DNA of 64,000 nucleotides from Anaerolineae bacterium. Its GTDB lineage: Bacteria; Chloroflexota; Anaerolineae; Promineifilales; Promineifilaceae. Of the stretch, positions 16,197-25,874 are shown in pieces (position 1 is the stretch's first letter; every line of letters begins with the position of its first letter). Below the pieces are notes generated by a model. It saw nothing but the letters and a program-made list of their open reading frames with translations. It was not told the DNA's origin and searched no databases. Made by a program: the position numbers and the translations under genes. The DNA lies in the NCBI GenBank assembly GCA_023382655.1, contig JAHDWK010000030.1, positions 19,490-83,489 on the forward strand. The letters run 5' to 3'.

Positions 16197-19100
16197 ACGA
16201 AACACACCTGAACCACGACTGCGGCTGTTGTGAAGGCGTGGCCCAATTGACCCCCCTACCCACAGCCAACCGGCCCGGACTGGATACGTTGGTGTATCGT
16301 GTGGGCACACACAGCAGCTTTTTGGAAACCATGATTGCCCGTCTCTCCAGCCTGGCCCTAGAACTGCCAGCCGAGGAGCAGAGTGACGAAAAGCAAACCT
16401 TCTATCCGCTGCAAGACCTGACCACCCGTCAGACCAGCGACCCGGCCATTGCCATGCTGGATGGTTGGGCGACCGTAGCCGACGTACTCACCTTTTACCA
16501 GGAGCGTATCGCCAACGAGGGCTATCTGCGCACCGCCACCGAGCGCCATTCCATCCTGGAACTGGCCCGGCTCATTGGCTACAAACTACGCCCCGGCGTG
16601 GCCGCCAGCGTCTACCTGGCTTTCACCCTGGACGACGGTTATCAGGTAACGATCCCGGCGGGCAACCGTGCCCAAAGCATTCCTGGCCCTGGCGAACTGC
16701 CCCAGTTTTTTGAAACGGCCGAACCGCTGCCCGCCCGCGCTGCCTGGAACGAACTGAAACCACGCCAGGAGCGACTGTCTCTGATAACGGCCGATACCAG
16801 CCAGCTTTACTTCGAGGGTATCAGCCTTAATCTGAAACCCAATGACCCGCTGCTGTTTGTCTATGGCGCCGGAGACGGCGAGCAAGAAATCCGCCGCGTG
16901 GAAAGCGTGGAAGTGCAGGCTGCGGCCAACCGCACCCTGGTCAATTTACAGCCTATTTCCCTGGTGCCGGAAATTGTTCAGACCATGCAGGCGATATTGG
17001 ATCGTTATCGTGATCTGGCCGCTTTTGGCATTGACCCCGAACGAGAGATGGCTGGCCGTGTCCTGGGTATGCTGGATGATCTGCAACAGACAATTACCAC
17101 ACCGCACACAGCGGCCAGTCTGACAACGAGTCTGGCAACCGTACTGCCAGATTTACGGGAAGAGGAAGCTATCGCCCTGGAAGGCGCTTATAGCCGCCTG
17201 TCACCCTGGGTGGGTGGGCTGGTAGCAGAGTTAACGGCCGTTGAACGACAATTAACAGTCGGGCTATTGGCCGAAGCCACCATGCCGGTTGCCGCACTAT
17301 CTGCCGTTGCCGGACGAGATGGCAAAAAGCCACCGGCGCTGCTGGCGCTCAATGGGCTGCTGACCGCTCTGAAAAAACCGGCCTCCATTCCCCCGGCCAA
17401 TAACTTGCGTCTACCCCGCGATCCCGCCGCAATTTATGCCGCCAATGCGGACATGGGGGCAAAATTATTGACGACGCTGCAACCAGCTTTACGGCCGCAT
17501 CTCTACAACGCCTGGCAGAATCAATCCCTCACCTTGCCGCAACCGGTGGCTATTTACGCTTTGCGCACCCATGCGGCTATTTTCGGCCACAACGCCCCTG
17601 CCGTTGAGGAAACGTTCGACCTGCAAGCTGCCCTCGTGGCTAGCGATGACGACGATGGGGACTGGCGACTAAACACCGAAGTGGGCCTTCCAGGTGGCGG
17701 TGGCAGTGATGAGCGCGTCATTCGAGAAGGGGAAGAATTTAAACTAACCTTGCCAGATGATACGATAACAATAACGATCATCACGTTGGATACAGACGGC
17801 CGTTTTCTGGGCGCGTTTGAGTTTAATTTCCAGTTTGAAAAACGTTTCCTCACCGTTAACATGAAACTGGAGCGCGGCCAGACCCCGGAAATTCAGGTGT
17901 TTAGCAGTGGTGGCAAACATACCGTTACGGTGACGGATAACCGCGTGCAAAGCGACATACCCTTTGTGCAAATTGGCGTCGCCGGGCAGATAAAACGAGA
18001 CGCCACAGCGTTAACGGAAACAGAAGTTACCACTGAAGTCTGGTTGGACACGGCTTATGAAAAAATTGTGCCGGATAGCTGGGTGGCGCTGGAACGGCCG
18101 TACCCCGCTGGCGACCAGATTCCACAAACGGTCATTACCCGCATCGTCCAGGTTAGCGAAGGCTCACGCGCCGATTACGGCTTGAGTGGCATCAAAAGCA
18201 CTCATCTAACCTTGGATGAACCCTGGCTAGACCCGGTTACGGATACGTTTGAGGTCATCCGGCGCACGGCCGTCTATACTCAAATGGAATCGATCAATCT
18301 GTTACCCGCCCCTCTTGACCCGGTGGTCGAAGCAATTTGCGGTGACGAAATTGAACTGGATGGCCTGTATGATGGGCTGGAAGCGGGGCGCTGGCTGATC
18401 ATCAGCGGCGAACGCACCGACGTGAAACCGGAAATGCAGGAACCCGCCAATGCCAGAGACGGCGATGCAGACACGGCCGTACACCTGCCCGGCATCCCGG
18501 CCACAGAACTGGTGATGTTGGCTGGAGTGACACAGGATTACAACCCGGCTGTGCCCGGTGAAACCATCCATACCCGGCTGCAACTGGCTAACAACCTGGC
18601 CTACTGTTACAAACGGGATACCGTCACCATTTACGGCAACGTGGCCAAGGCCACCCACGGCGAGACGCGCCAGGAGGTGTTGGGCAGTGGTGATGGCAGT
18701 AAGCCATTCCAGCGCTTTACCCTCAAGCAGCCACCGGTCACCTTTGTCTCGGCCGCTACGCCCAGCGGCGTGGCCAGCAGCCTGGTGGTGCGCGTCAACG
18801 ACATCAAATGGCACGAAGCAGAGCATCTAGTTGGGCTGGAACCGGCCGATCGCCAGTTCACCACGCAAACGGATGACGAAGAGAAGATGACGGTGATTTT
18901 TGGCGACGGCCGTTACGGAGCGCGCCTGCCCACCGGCAGCGAAAACGTCAAGGCGGTGTATCGCAACGGCATTGGCCAGATGGGCAACGTGGCCGCCGGG
19001 CAAATCAGCCTGTTGGTGACACGGCCGTTGGGCGTAAAGGGCGTCATCAACCCTCTGCCCGCCACCGGTGGCGCGGATCGGGATGACCGCGATCAGGCGC

Positions 19101-19768
19101 GTTCCAATGCACCCACCGCTGTGACGGCCCTGGATCGGCTGGTGTCCGTATCGGATTATGCCGACTTTGCCCGCACCTTTGCCGGGATTGGCAAGGCGAG
19201 TGCGGTGCGGTTGGCGGACGGCCGTCGTCAGGTTGTCCACCTGACCATTGCCGGGGCCGGCGACATCCCCATAGACAAAAATAGTGACCTGTACCGCAAC
19301 CTGGGCCAGGCTGTGCACCGGTTCGGTGATCCCCACCAACCTGTGCAAATAGACATCTACCGGCGCAAGCTGCTCATCCTCAGTGGTAAAGTGCGATTGC
19401 TGCCTGATTACCTGTGGGAAGCGGTTGCACCCCAGATTCAGGCGGCTTTGCGCGATACCTTCAGTTTTGATCGCCGCCATCTGGGGCAGCATGTGGTATT
19501 GAGCGAGGTGATCAGCGTTATCCAGGCCGTGCGCGGCGTTGCTTACGTAGACGTTGATATTTTGGACGCTATCCCCGAAGATGCCAGCCTGGAAGAATTG
19601 ACAAACCTGGCAGAAACCTTGAGTCTACGATCACGCATTGTGGCCCATATGGCCCGCATCAACCCATCAGCGACAGACCCGGATGAGCATATCCAACCGG
19701 CCGAACTGATTTACCTCAGCCCGGACGTGCCGGATACGCTGATCCTGACGGAGTTGTCCCATGACTAA
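16193..19768 (+). CDS. Baseplate J-like wedge protein 2
   Basis: At 1191 residues this is the largest protein of the locus. It begins with a Cys-containing lead (HDCGCCEGVAQLTP), then the wedge signature (MLDGWATVADVLTFYQERIA, ERHSILELARLIGYKLRPGV). The C-terminal half has MTVIFGDGRYGARLPTG and LDRLVSVSDYADFARTFAGI, the conserved end of baseplate J proteins. The pair of unequal J proteins corresponds to gp6/gp7 or Afp11/Afp12. Overlaps of 4 bp before and 8 bp after show a compact operon. Confidence 0.88.
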   Translation: MNETHLNHDCGCCEGVAQLTPLPTANRPGLDTLVYRVGTHSSFLETMIARLSSLALELPAEEQSDEKQTFYPLQDLTTRQTSDPAIAMLDGWATVADVLTFYQERIANEGYLRTATERHSILELARLIGYKLRPGVAASVYLAFTLDDGYQVTIPAGNRAQSIPGPGELPQFFETAEPLPARAAWNELKPRQERLSLITADTSQLYFEGISLNLKPNDPLLFVYGAGDGEQEIRRVESVEVQAAANRTLVNLQPISLVPEIVQTMQAILDRYRDLAAFGIDPEREMAGRVLGMLDDLQQTITTPHTAASLTTSLATVLPDLREEEAIALEGAYSRLSPWVGGLVAELTAVERQLTVGLLAEATMPVAALSAVAGRDGKKPPALLALNGLLTALKKPASIPPANNLRLPRDPAAIYAANADMGAKLLTTLQPALRPHLYNAWQNQSLTLPQPVAIYALRTHAAIFGHNAPAVEETFDLQAALVASDDDDGDWRLNTEVGLPGGGGSDERVIREGEEFKLTLPDDTITITIITLDTDGRFLGAFEFNFQFEKRFLTVNMKLERGQTPEIQVFSSGGKHTVTVTDNRVQSDIPFVQIGVAGQIKRDATALTETEVTTEVWLDTAYEKIVPDSWVALERPYPAGDQIPQTVITRIVQVSEGSRADYGLSGIKSTHLTLDEPWLDPVTDTFEVIRRTAVYTQMESINLLPAPLDPVVEAICGDEIELDGLYDGLEAGRWLIISGERTDVKPEMQEPANARDGDADTAVHLPGIPATELVMLAGVTQDYNPAVPGETIHTRLQLANNLAYCYKRDTVTIYGNVAKATHGETRQEVLGSGDGSKPFQRFTLKQPPVTFVSAATPSGVASSLVVRVNDIKWHEAEHLVGLEPADRQFTTQTDDEEKMTVIFGDGRYGARLPTGSENVKAVYRNGIGQMGNVAAGQISLLVTRPLGVKGVINPLPATGGADRDDRDQARSNAPTAVTALDRLVSVSDYADFARTFAGIGKASAVRLADGRRQVVHLTIAGAGDIPIDKNSDLYRNLGQAVHRFGDPHQPVQIDIYRRKLLILSGKVRLLPDYLWEAVAPQIQAALRDTFSFDRRHLGQHVVLSEVISVIQAVRGVAYVDVDILDAIPEDASLEELTNLAETLSLRSRIVAHMARINPSATDPDEHIQPAELIYLSPDVPDTLILTELSHD

Positions 19769-22016
19769 AAATCCCGACCGTCTTTACGAATTGCTGCCCG
19801 TCATTTATCGCCAGCGCGATGTGACCCAGGGCTACCCGTTGCAGGCGCTGCTGCGCGTCATAGCCGAGCAGGTGAATGTGGTGGAGGCAGACATGGACCA
19901 GCTGTATGAAAACTGGTTCATTGAGACCTGCCAGGATTGGGTAGTGCCCTACATTGGCGACCTGATCGGCTACCAACCGGTGCATGAAGCGGGTGAACCC
20001 GGCGCTATACACATAATGGCAGACGGCCGTCGTCAGAAAATCCTCATCCCGCGCCAGGAAGTGGCTAACACAATCCGTTATCGGCGGCGCAAAGGGACAC
20101 TGGCACTGCTGGAACTGCTGGCGCACGACGTAGCCGGTTGGCCGGCGCGCGCGGTGGAGTTTTACCGGCTGCTGGGCCGGACGCAGAGGTTGAACCATTT
20201 TCGATTGGCACACGGCCGTACCGCCGACCTGCGCCTGGGTGAGGCTCTTGACCTGCTGGGCACGCCTTTTACCGAACTGGCGCACACGGTAGATGTACGC
20301 CGCATCAACTCGCCTCGCCGTAGTGGTCGGGCTACCATCAATGGCGTTGGTCTTTTTGTCTGGCGGCTGAAAAGCTATTCCGTCACGGAAACGCCCGCCT
20401 ACTGCCTGGAACAGGTGGGGCCACATGTTTACACCTTCAGTGCGTTGGGCAACGACACTCCCCTCTACAATCGGCCGCAGCCGGAGCCAGAGCCAACGCA
20501 CATTGCCGAGCCGTTGAACCTGCCCATTCCGATCCGGCGACGGCCGTTTGCCGAACGGGTAGAACATGACGGCAAAACGGTTACGCAGGCTTCGGCCGAT
20601 TATTACGGTGCGGGCAAAAGCCTGTTGATCTGGGCGACAGACTGGCCGCGCAAAGGGGCAGAACAACCGCTCAAAAACAGCCAGATTATCCCCGCCGACC
20701 TGAGCGACTGGCAATACACTGTGCCACGCAACTTCATCGCCGTTGATCCTGAACTGGGGCGTATCCTCTTTCCGGCCAACCAGTTGCCGAAACAGGGCGT
20801 CCGCGTCAGTTACCACTACGCCTTTAGCGCCGACATGGGCGGCGGCGAATATCCACGCACCCTGTCACAGCCGGCAGGCGCTGTTCTTTACCAGGTGCAT
20901 GGCAAGGATGAACTGCAAAAAGCATTGGCCGCCTGGGATGAACACAACCCGGCGGCGTTTGACCAGCAGCCGGAACAGGCGGTGATTGAGATTATGGACA
21001 GCGGTGTCTACACCTTGCCCATTCGCATTCACCTGAAAGCGGAACATGATTTGCAACTGCGGGCGGCCAACGGAACGCGCCCCGTTATCCGCCTGCTGGA
21101 TTATATGGCCGACCGGCCCGACGCTTTTACGGTGACGGGTGAGGCTGGCAGCCGGTTTACGCTGGATGGGCTGCTGATCAACGGCCGTAGCCTGCAAATC
21201 CTCGGCCCCGAAATTGACCCGGAAGCGCCGCCCGATGCCCATCCCCCTGAAGATTTGTGCCGCCTCACCATTCGTCACACGACCCTGGTGCCCGGCTGGA
21301 TGCTGGATAACAACTGCGAACCCCGACGGCCGAACGAACCCAGCCTTGAACTGATCAACACGGGCGCGCACGTCCATATTGAACGCAGCATTGTGGGCAC
21401 CATCCAGGTAACGGCCGACCAGGTGCGCACCGACCCCATCACCATTCACCTGAGCGACAGCATTCTGGACGCCACCGGCAACGATTGTGACAGCCCGGCC
21501 TGCGAGGCGTTAGGCGCGCCGGGCTGGCCGCTGGCCCACGCGATGCTGACCATTGAGCGCAGCACCGTCTTTGGCAAGATATTCGTCCACGCCATTGACC
21601 TGGCCGAAAACAGTATCTTCATGGGGCGGGTGCGGGTGGGCCGTCGCCAGCGCGGTTGTATGCGCTTCTGCTACGTCGCCCCCCATTCGCGCACACCCCG
21701 TCGCTACCAGTGCCAGCCTGATATGGTCGAGCAAGTCGTCGCGGCAGAGATACCGGAAGGGGCGGAACAAGACCAGGCCAGAGAGCGGCAAGCGCTGCGG
21801 GTGCGGCCCCAATTCAACAGCACCCGTTACGGCACACCCACTTACTGCCAGTTGGCGCTGACCTGCGCCCCCGAAATCCGGCGCGGCGCGGACGATGAAT
21901 CAGAGATGGGCGTTTTTCACGATTTGTATCAACCCCAGCGGGAAGCAAACCTGCGTGCCCGTCTGGACGAATTTACCCCGGCAGGAATGGACGCCGGTAT
22001 TATTTTTGCGAGCTAA
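19761..22016 (+). CDS. gpI-like (Tail_P2_I) baseplate/tail protein
   Basis: The 751-residue protein starts with a P2 gpI-like domain (RLYELLPVIYRQRDVTQGYP, QLYENWFIETCQDWVVPYIG, about 5-75). The rest is beta-rich: ANGTRPVIRLLDY, FTLDGLLINGRSLQI, LELINTGAHVHIERSIVGTI. These look like coils of a right-handed beta-helix, as found in fibre or host-contact proteins. It therefore may connect baseplate to outer fibres. Several Cys cluster near 660-715. It overlaps the previous gene by 8 bp. Confidence 0.82.
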   Translation: MTKNPDRLYELLPVIYRQRDVTQGYPLQALLRVIAEQVNVVEADMDQLYENWFIETCQDWVVPYIGDLIGYQPVHEAGEPGAIHIMADGRRQKILIPRQEVANTIRYRRRKGTLALLELLAHDVAGWPARAVEFYRLLGRTQRLNHFRLAHGRTADLRLGEALDLLGTPFTELAHTVDVRRINSPRRSGRATINGVGLFVWRLKSYSVTETPAYCLEQVGPHVYTFSALGNDTPLYNRPQPEPEPTHIAEPLNLPIPIRRRPFAERVEHDGKTVTQASADYYGAGKSLLIWATDWPRKGAEQPLKNSQIIPADLSDWQYTVPRNFIAVDPELGRILFPANQLPKQGVRVSYHYAFSADMGGGEYPRTLSQPAGAVLYQVHGKDELQKALAAWDEHNPAAFDQQPEQAVIEIMDSGVYTLPIRIHLKAEHDLQLRAANGTRPVIRLLDYMADRPDAFTVTGEAGSRFTLDGLLINGRSLQILGPEIDPEAPPDAHPPEDLCRLTIRHTTLVPGWMLDNNCEPRRPNEPSLELINTGAHVHIERSIVGTIQVTADQVRTDPITIHLSDSILDATGNDCDSPACEALGAPGWPLAHAMLTIERSTVFGKIFVHAIDLAENSIFMGRVRVGRRQRGCMRFCYVAPHSRTPRRYQCQPDMVEQVVAAEIPEGAEQDQARERQALRVRPQFNSTRYGTPTYCQLALTCAPEIRRGADDESEMGVFHDLYQPQREANLRARLDEFTPAGMDAGIIFAS

Positions 22017-22022
22017 CCAGTT

Positions 22023-22049
22023 GTAAGACGATTTGGCAAATCGTCCTAC
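22023..22049. repeat. Palindrome family A (GTAGG-CGATTT type)
   Basis: GTAAGACGATTT, 3 nt, AAATCGTCCTAC forms a 12-bp hairpin with one mismatch, 6 bp after the stop of the gpI-like gene. It belongs to a family also found at 26822, 27675, 32548 and 42253. Confidence 0.8.
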
Positions 22050-22068
22050 CGTTCTGTAGGAGGACACC

Positions 22069-23373
22069 ATGAAAGGGGACTTTACCCGTAACACCTTTGA
22101 CCCGACCAAACAATTTACGCGCGTTCTGATGCAGCAAGGGCGTGTGCAGTTGGATGCGGATTGGAACGAGCAGGCGGCCATTCTGCTGCATTATCTACAA
22201 GCGTTAGCGGCTGATCTCATTGGCCCACATGGGGGACCGGCGGGCAATGTTGGGTTTGCCATTGCCACAATTACCACAGATAACAAGCCCGATCTGGAGA
22301 TCGGGCCGGGACATTATTATGTGGATGGCGTTTTATGCCAGAACGAAACCAAAAACGACAGTGACGGAAACCCAATCGTTGTTCGCTACCTTAACCAGCC
22401 GTTCTATCCCGGTGTTCCCGCTTTACCTGACCCTCCGTTTTTCGTCTACCTGGATGTGTGGGAGCGGTTGGTTACCGCTGTGGAAGATGACCATATTCGT
22501 GAGGTGGCGTTGGGCGGGGCAGATACGGCCGGGCGCGTTCAGGTGGTCTGGCAGGTGAAGGTGACCGGCGAGATTCCTGTTGATCCGGAGAATGACGATA
22601 GGTGGCGTGAATTTACGGAGCGATGGCAACCGGCCAACCGGGGACTGCTCAAAGCGCGCGCCCAAGACATTGGCGCCAAGCCAGACGAGGCCTGTATCAC
22701 CCCACCGGACGCCCGTTACCGTGGTGCGGAAAACCAGCTTTATCGGGTGGAAATTCACGATGGCAGTTTTGACGAAAACGGCGACCCCCAAGAAGCCTCA
22801 TGCAAATGGTCACGGGACAATGGCTCTGTCGTGTTTCCCATTCGCTACCTGAGTGGGAGCGTGGTGACGGTGGAGGGACTGGGGCGCGACGGCCGTTCCA
22901 GTTTACAGCCCGGCGACTGGGTAGAGATTGTGGATGATAGCGTCGTGCTCCGCGGCGAGCCTGGTCCCTTACTGACCGTTCAGGCAGTAGACCCCCTGGC
23001 CATGACCGTTACGCTGTCCGCTGATCCTGGTATTACCTATGATGGGGAAACCAGGACGCATCCCCTGTTGCGGCGGTGGGACGGCTATCTGGCCGAACTA
23101 AAAGAAGGGAGTTGGCTTTTGTTGGAAGATGGTATTGAAATTCAGTTTCAGGCCGCGGAAGCCAACAGGCCACATCTTTACCGCAGCGGCGACTACTGGT
23201 TCATCCCGGCCCGCACGGCGACTGGCGATGTGGAATGGCCCGGCCCTATAGACCAGCCGGAATCAGTGCCGCCGCATGGTGTGACACACCATTACGCACC
23301 GCTGGTGCTGGTTGAAGCCGCAGGTATCACAGACATGCGCCGCCGGTTAAGGCAAATCTGGGAACCGGCATAA
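22069..23373 (+). CDS. DUF6519 eCIS-associated protein
   Basis: The 434-residue protein opens MKGDFTRNTFDPTKQFTRVL and continues QQGRVQLDADWNEQ, the hallmark of DUF6519, a domain found with contractile injection and phage-like tail genes. The C-terminal part is beta-rich (VVTVEGLGRDGRSSLQPGDW, PHGVTHHYAPLVLVE). A strong site, GTAGGAGG, lies 8-10 nt before the ATG. The role is not established; as the last gene of the block it could be an outer fibre or attachment protein. Confidence 0.85.
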   Translation: MKGDFTRNTFDPTKQFTRVLMQQGRVQLDADWNEQAAILLHYLQALAADLIGPHGGPAGNVGFAIATITTDNKPDLEIGPGHYYVDGVLCQNETKNDSDGNPIVVRYLNQPFYPGVPALPDPPFFVYLDVWERLVTAVEDDHIREVALGGADTAGRVQVVWQVKVTGEIPVDPENDDRWREFTERWQPANRGLLKARAQDIGAKPDEACITPPDARYRGAENQLYRVEIHDGSFDENGDPQEASCKWSRDNGSVVFPIRYLSGSVVTVEGLGRDGRSSLQPGDWVEIVDDSVVLRGEPGPLLTVQAVDPLAMTVTLSADPGITYDGETRTHPLLRRWDGYLAELKEGSWLLLEDGIEIQFQAAEANRPHLYRSGDYWFIPARTATGDVEWPGPIDQPESVPPHGVTHHYAPLVLVEAAGITDMRRRLRQIWEPA

Positions 23374-23454
23374 GGGCACCCTCGATTTCGCCAGCCGGGG
23401 GTAGTAGTAACGGCCGTTTCCCCCACCCCAATTTATTCATATAATAAGCAGTGT

Positions 23455-23489
23455 CCAATTGGTTCAATCTGCCCGATTGAGCCAATTGG
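23455..23489. repeat. Palindrome family B (GATTGGTTCAATC type)
   Basis: CCAATTGGTTCAATC, 5 nt, GATTGAGCCAATTGG pair over 15 bp with one wobble. Related copies are at 32235 and 36644. It lies in the 151-bp gap after the injection system and could act as a transcript end, but lacks a T-run. Confidence 0.75.
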
Positions 23490-23524
23490 CTATTCTATAC
23501 GCTGGCAGCCAAAGGAGATAAAAC

Positions 23525-24034
23525 ATGTTGTTTGAGAATCTTTACCAGGAACTGGTGCGGGGATTAGAAATCATTCCTCTGTTGGTGGCCGATATGACGC
23601 CGGCTGAAGCCCAAGTCCGGCCCGCCCCGGAATCATGGTCAGCGCTGGAAGTTATCTGCCATCTGTACGACGAAGAACGCGAGGATTTCCGGCAGCGCCT
23701 GGACATTATGCTGCATCGGCCGCATGAACCGCTGCCAGACATTGACCCGCAGGGCTGGGTCACCAGCCGCCAATATAATGAGCGCAATCTGGCGGAGATG
23801 GTGCAGAAGTTCACAGCCGAACGCGCCCAATCTTTGGCCTGGCTCAAGGGTTTGGCCGCACCCAATTGGGAATCGGTTTATTCAAACGAATACGGTTCCA
23901 TGAAAGCAGGGGAGATGTTCGCCGCCTGGGTAGCGCATGATAATCTACACACGCGCCAACTGGTGGAACTGCGCCGCAGCCGTTTGCTGAATCTGACAGC
24001 GCCATATGATGTGGGATATGCCGGGGATTGGTAA
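23525..24034 (+). CDS. DinB-family protein
   Basis: This 169-residue four-helix-bundle protein has the DinB_2 layout: WSALEVICHLYDEEREDFRQ with the first His, and AWVAHDNLHTRQLVELRR with the last His pair. Together they form the usual three-His metal site. The DinB superfamily includes metal-dependent thiol S-transferases, but the substrate cannot be told here. AAGGAGAT is placed 8 bp before the ATG. The length is typical. Confidence 0.82.
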   Translation: MLFENLYQELVRGLEIIPLLVADMTPAEAQVRPAPESWSALEVICHLYDEEREDFRQRLDIMLHRPHEPLPDIDPQGWVTSRQYNERNLAEMVQKFTAERAQSLAWLKGLAAPNWESVYSNEYGSMKAGEMFAAWVAHDNLHTRQLVELRRSRLLNLTAPYDVGYAGDW

Positions 24035-24053
24035 ATTAGTGGAGAAGTCAGCA

Positions 24054-24371
24054 ATGTTAACGACGGAAATGCAATCAGCAGAAGCCTTATGGCTGGAAAT
24101 CAAAACGTATTTGGAGGAGAAGAAAAATCTCCTCAATGAGGAGATCATCAACTACCCACCACCCATTCCCGCCTGCGATGCGCAGTTCAACTACCTTTTG
24201 GAGGAGCGGGCGCGGTTGACGGCGGAACTGAACAGGCTGCAAGAGCTTGCCGGGCAAGGAGCGGATGACGCCGACACAACCAGGCTGTTGCAAGAATTCA
24301 TTACGTCCTGCGCCCACATTGATACGGATTCAGAAGTCGCGTGGAACATCCGATTCCATATTGCTGTTTAG
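24054..24371 (+). CDS. Hypothetical helical protein
   Basis: A 105-residue, mostly helical, acidic protein with a Pro-rich joint (NYPPPIPACDAQFN) between two helices and a coiled-coil-like segment (LLEERARLTAELNRLQELAG). I recognise no family. It follows the DinB gene by 19 bp with GGAG before ATG 24054, so the two may be co-transcribed. Confidence 0.6.
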   Translation: MLTTEMQSAEALWLEIKTYLEEKKNLLNEEIINYPPPIPACDAQFNYLLEERARLTAELNRLQELAGQGADDADTTRLLQEFITSCAHIDTDSEVAWNIRFHIAV

Positions 24372-24404
24372 GAATTAAACCCCCTCATAGAAATTTACAG
24401 ATTG

Positions 24405-24440
24405 AGACCCTAAGGGTGTTTTGGAAAACCCTTAGGGTCT
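24405..24440 (+). terminator. Perfect 13-bp inverted repeat, possible terminator
   Basis: AGACCCTAAGGGT, 10 nt, ACCCTTAGGGTCT is a perfect stem followed by ATTT. Lacking a long T-run it is a weak intrinsic terminator. The same shape (arms joined by TTTTGGAAAA) suggests a dispersed repeat as well. Confidence 0.5.
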
Positions 24441-24448
24441 ATTTGCGG

Positions 24449-24454
24449 TATAAT
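24449..24454 (+). promoter_or_regulatory. Candidate -10 box of the receiver gene
   Basis: TATAAT stands 63 bp before ATG 24517, just beyond the inverted repeat. I see no good -35 box at 16-18 bp, so this is a weak call. Confidence 0.35.
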
Positions 24455-24516
24455 GGCAGCGTGACGCAGTATGAGAACATGCACGAGAACAATACTATGT
24501 GGATGATGAGGACGGT

Positions 24517-24888
24517 ATGACCACCATATTACAAATTGAAGATAACCATGCCAACCGGCTGCTGGTGGAGCGGGTGCTGGCGCCACACAACTATCGTCTG
24601 CTCCACGCCTCAGACGGAGAGAGCGGGGTAACGCTGGCCCTTGAAGAGAAGCCGGATTTGATTCTGGTGGACATGGGGCTACCGGATGTAGATGGGCAAA
24701 CGGTTGTCACCCTGCTGCGCCAAATCCCGGAAATGCAAGATATTCCCATTGTGGCGGTGACTGCCTGGCCCCCGGAAAAGGCCATGGAAATTGCGCAACG
24801 GTATGGGTGTGATGGCTGCATTACCAAGCCGATTGACATTCGCTCCTTTCCGGCCGAGATTGCCGCCTACCTGGAAAAACGCAAATAG
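24517..24888 (+). CDS. Single-domain response regulator (receiver only)
   Basis: The 123-residue protein is a CheY-like receiver with acidic pair E8/D9, phospho-acceptor D52 (ILVDMGLPDVDG), T83 region (VAVTAWPP) and K104 (ITKPID). It has no output domain. ATG 24517 is preferred over GTG 24499 because it gives the canonical TTILQIEDN start and follows a GATGAGG site. No histidine kinase gene adjoins, so its partner is elsewhere. Sporulation- or CheY-type phospho-relays are possible. Confidence 0.88.
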   Translation: MTTILQIEDNHANRLLVERVLAPHNYRLLHASDGESGVTLALEEKPDLILVDMGLPDVDGQTVVTLLRQIPEMQDIPIVAVTAWPPEKAMEIAQRYGCDGCITKPIDIRSFPAEIAAYLEKRK

Positions 24889-24987
24889 ACCGAACCGGTT
24901 GACGAGGTGGTCTGATCTTTAGGCAACCCACCTGGTCTCAACAACACCCGGACAAACAAATTAAACACGCCTCTTGAATACACCAAG

Positions 24988-25830
24988 ATGAAAATTATAC
25001 CCGCAGACCAGTTTACGCCTGAAGAGCTGACAGACGCATATAATGAAACACGCATGGACTATCTGGTGCCCATGCCTATGAACGTGGCGCGTTTTCAGGA
25101 ATACACCCGGGTTTACGACATTAACATGTCTTGTTCCTGTGTGGTTTATGATGCCGAGGCCGAGTTGGTATTGGGTCTGGGCATGTTAGGGGTGCGGGCG
25201 GATCGTGGTTGGATTACCCGGTTGGGTGTGCTGCCTTACGGCCGTCGCCTGGGCACCGGTTCCACCATCATGTCTGGTCTGCTGGCCCAAAGCGAAAACC
25301 TGGGCGTCAAAACCGTCTGGCTGGAAGTGATCAAAGGCAACACCCCCGCACACCAGCTCTTCTATAAATTTGGCTTTCAAGATGTGCGTGAACTCGTTGT
25401 GGCCCGCCGCCCGCCTAATCCCGACATCAACCAGGCCGCCCTGGACCGCATCAAGCGCGTCACGTCGCTCAACCATGAAGATGCCATTATATTGCTCTCC
25501 CACCGCAAAGAGCGCCCCAACTGGCTGAATGAAACCGAAACCTTTCAAAATGCGCGGAATCTGTCGGCGCTGCTGGTGGAACTGCACAACGGCGGGCGCG
25601 GCTGGGTCACCTACCACGCCGGACTGCTGCAATTGACCCGCCTGGTGGTGGAAGTGACCGTCGGCGACCCTTGTGAAGTGACCGAATCGGTCTTAAGCAT
25701 TATGCACCAACGCCACAAACGGCAAGACACCATTGCTGAAAATTTCTGTGATGATGGCATCTGGCAGGGGTTCCAAAAGGTTGGCTATTTTGAATCATTC
25801 CGACGTGTGGAAATGAAACGAGAGATGTAG
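24988..25830 (+). CDS. GNAT-family N-acetyltransferase
   Basis: The 280-residue protein has a GNAT core in its first half: WITRLGVLPYGRRLGTGSTI gives the acetyl-CoA-binding RxxGxG/A loop, and NTPAHQLFYKFGFQDVREL the typical last strands. The second half (about 155-280) is a second, degenerate GNAT-like or unknown domain with LSHRKERPNWLNETETFQ. The substrate is unknown. The upstream 99-bp gap shows no clear promoter. Confidence 0.8.
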   Translation: MKIIPADQFTPEELTDAYNETRMDYLVPMPMNVARFQEYTRVYDINMSCSCVVYDAEAELVLGLGMLGVRADRGWITRLGVLPYGRRLGTGSTIMSGLLAQSENLGVKTVWLEVIKGNTPAHQLFYKFGFQDVRELVVARRPPNPDINQAALDRIKRVTSLNHEDAIILLSHRKERPNWLNETETFQNARNLSALLVELHNGGRGWVTYHAGLLQLTRLVVEVTVGDPCEVTESVLSIMHQRHKRQDTIAENFCDDGIWQGFQKVGYFESFRRVEMKREM

Positions 25831-25863
25831 ATACAACGAGCTTTAGAGGCCCGTTGTATCTAC
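25827..25863. repeat. Perfect hairpin spanning the GNAT stop codon
   Basis: GTAGATACAACG, 13 nt, CGTTGTATCTAC pair perfectly over 12 bp and contain the TAG stop of the GNAT gene. It separates this gene from the dehydratase and may end or stabilise the transcript. Confidence 0.7.
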
Positions 25864-25874
25864 GAGTATACATT

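Noticed and set aside
19716..20816. 366-codon minus-strand frame opposite the gpI-like gene
   Set aside because: Antisense shadow; composition rich in Arg/Gln/Ala and no motif; no RBS.
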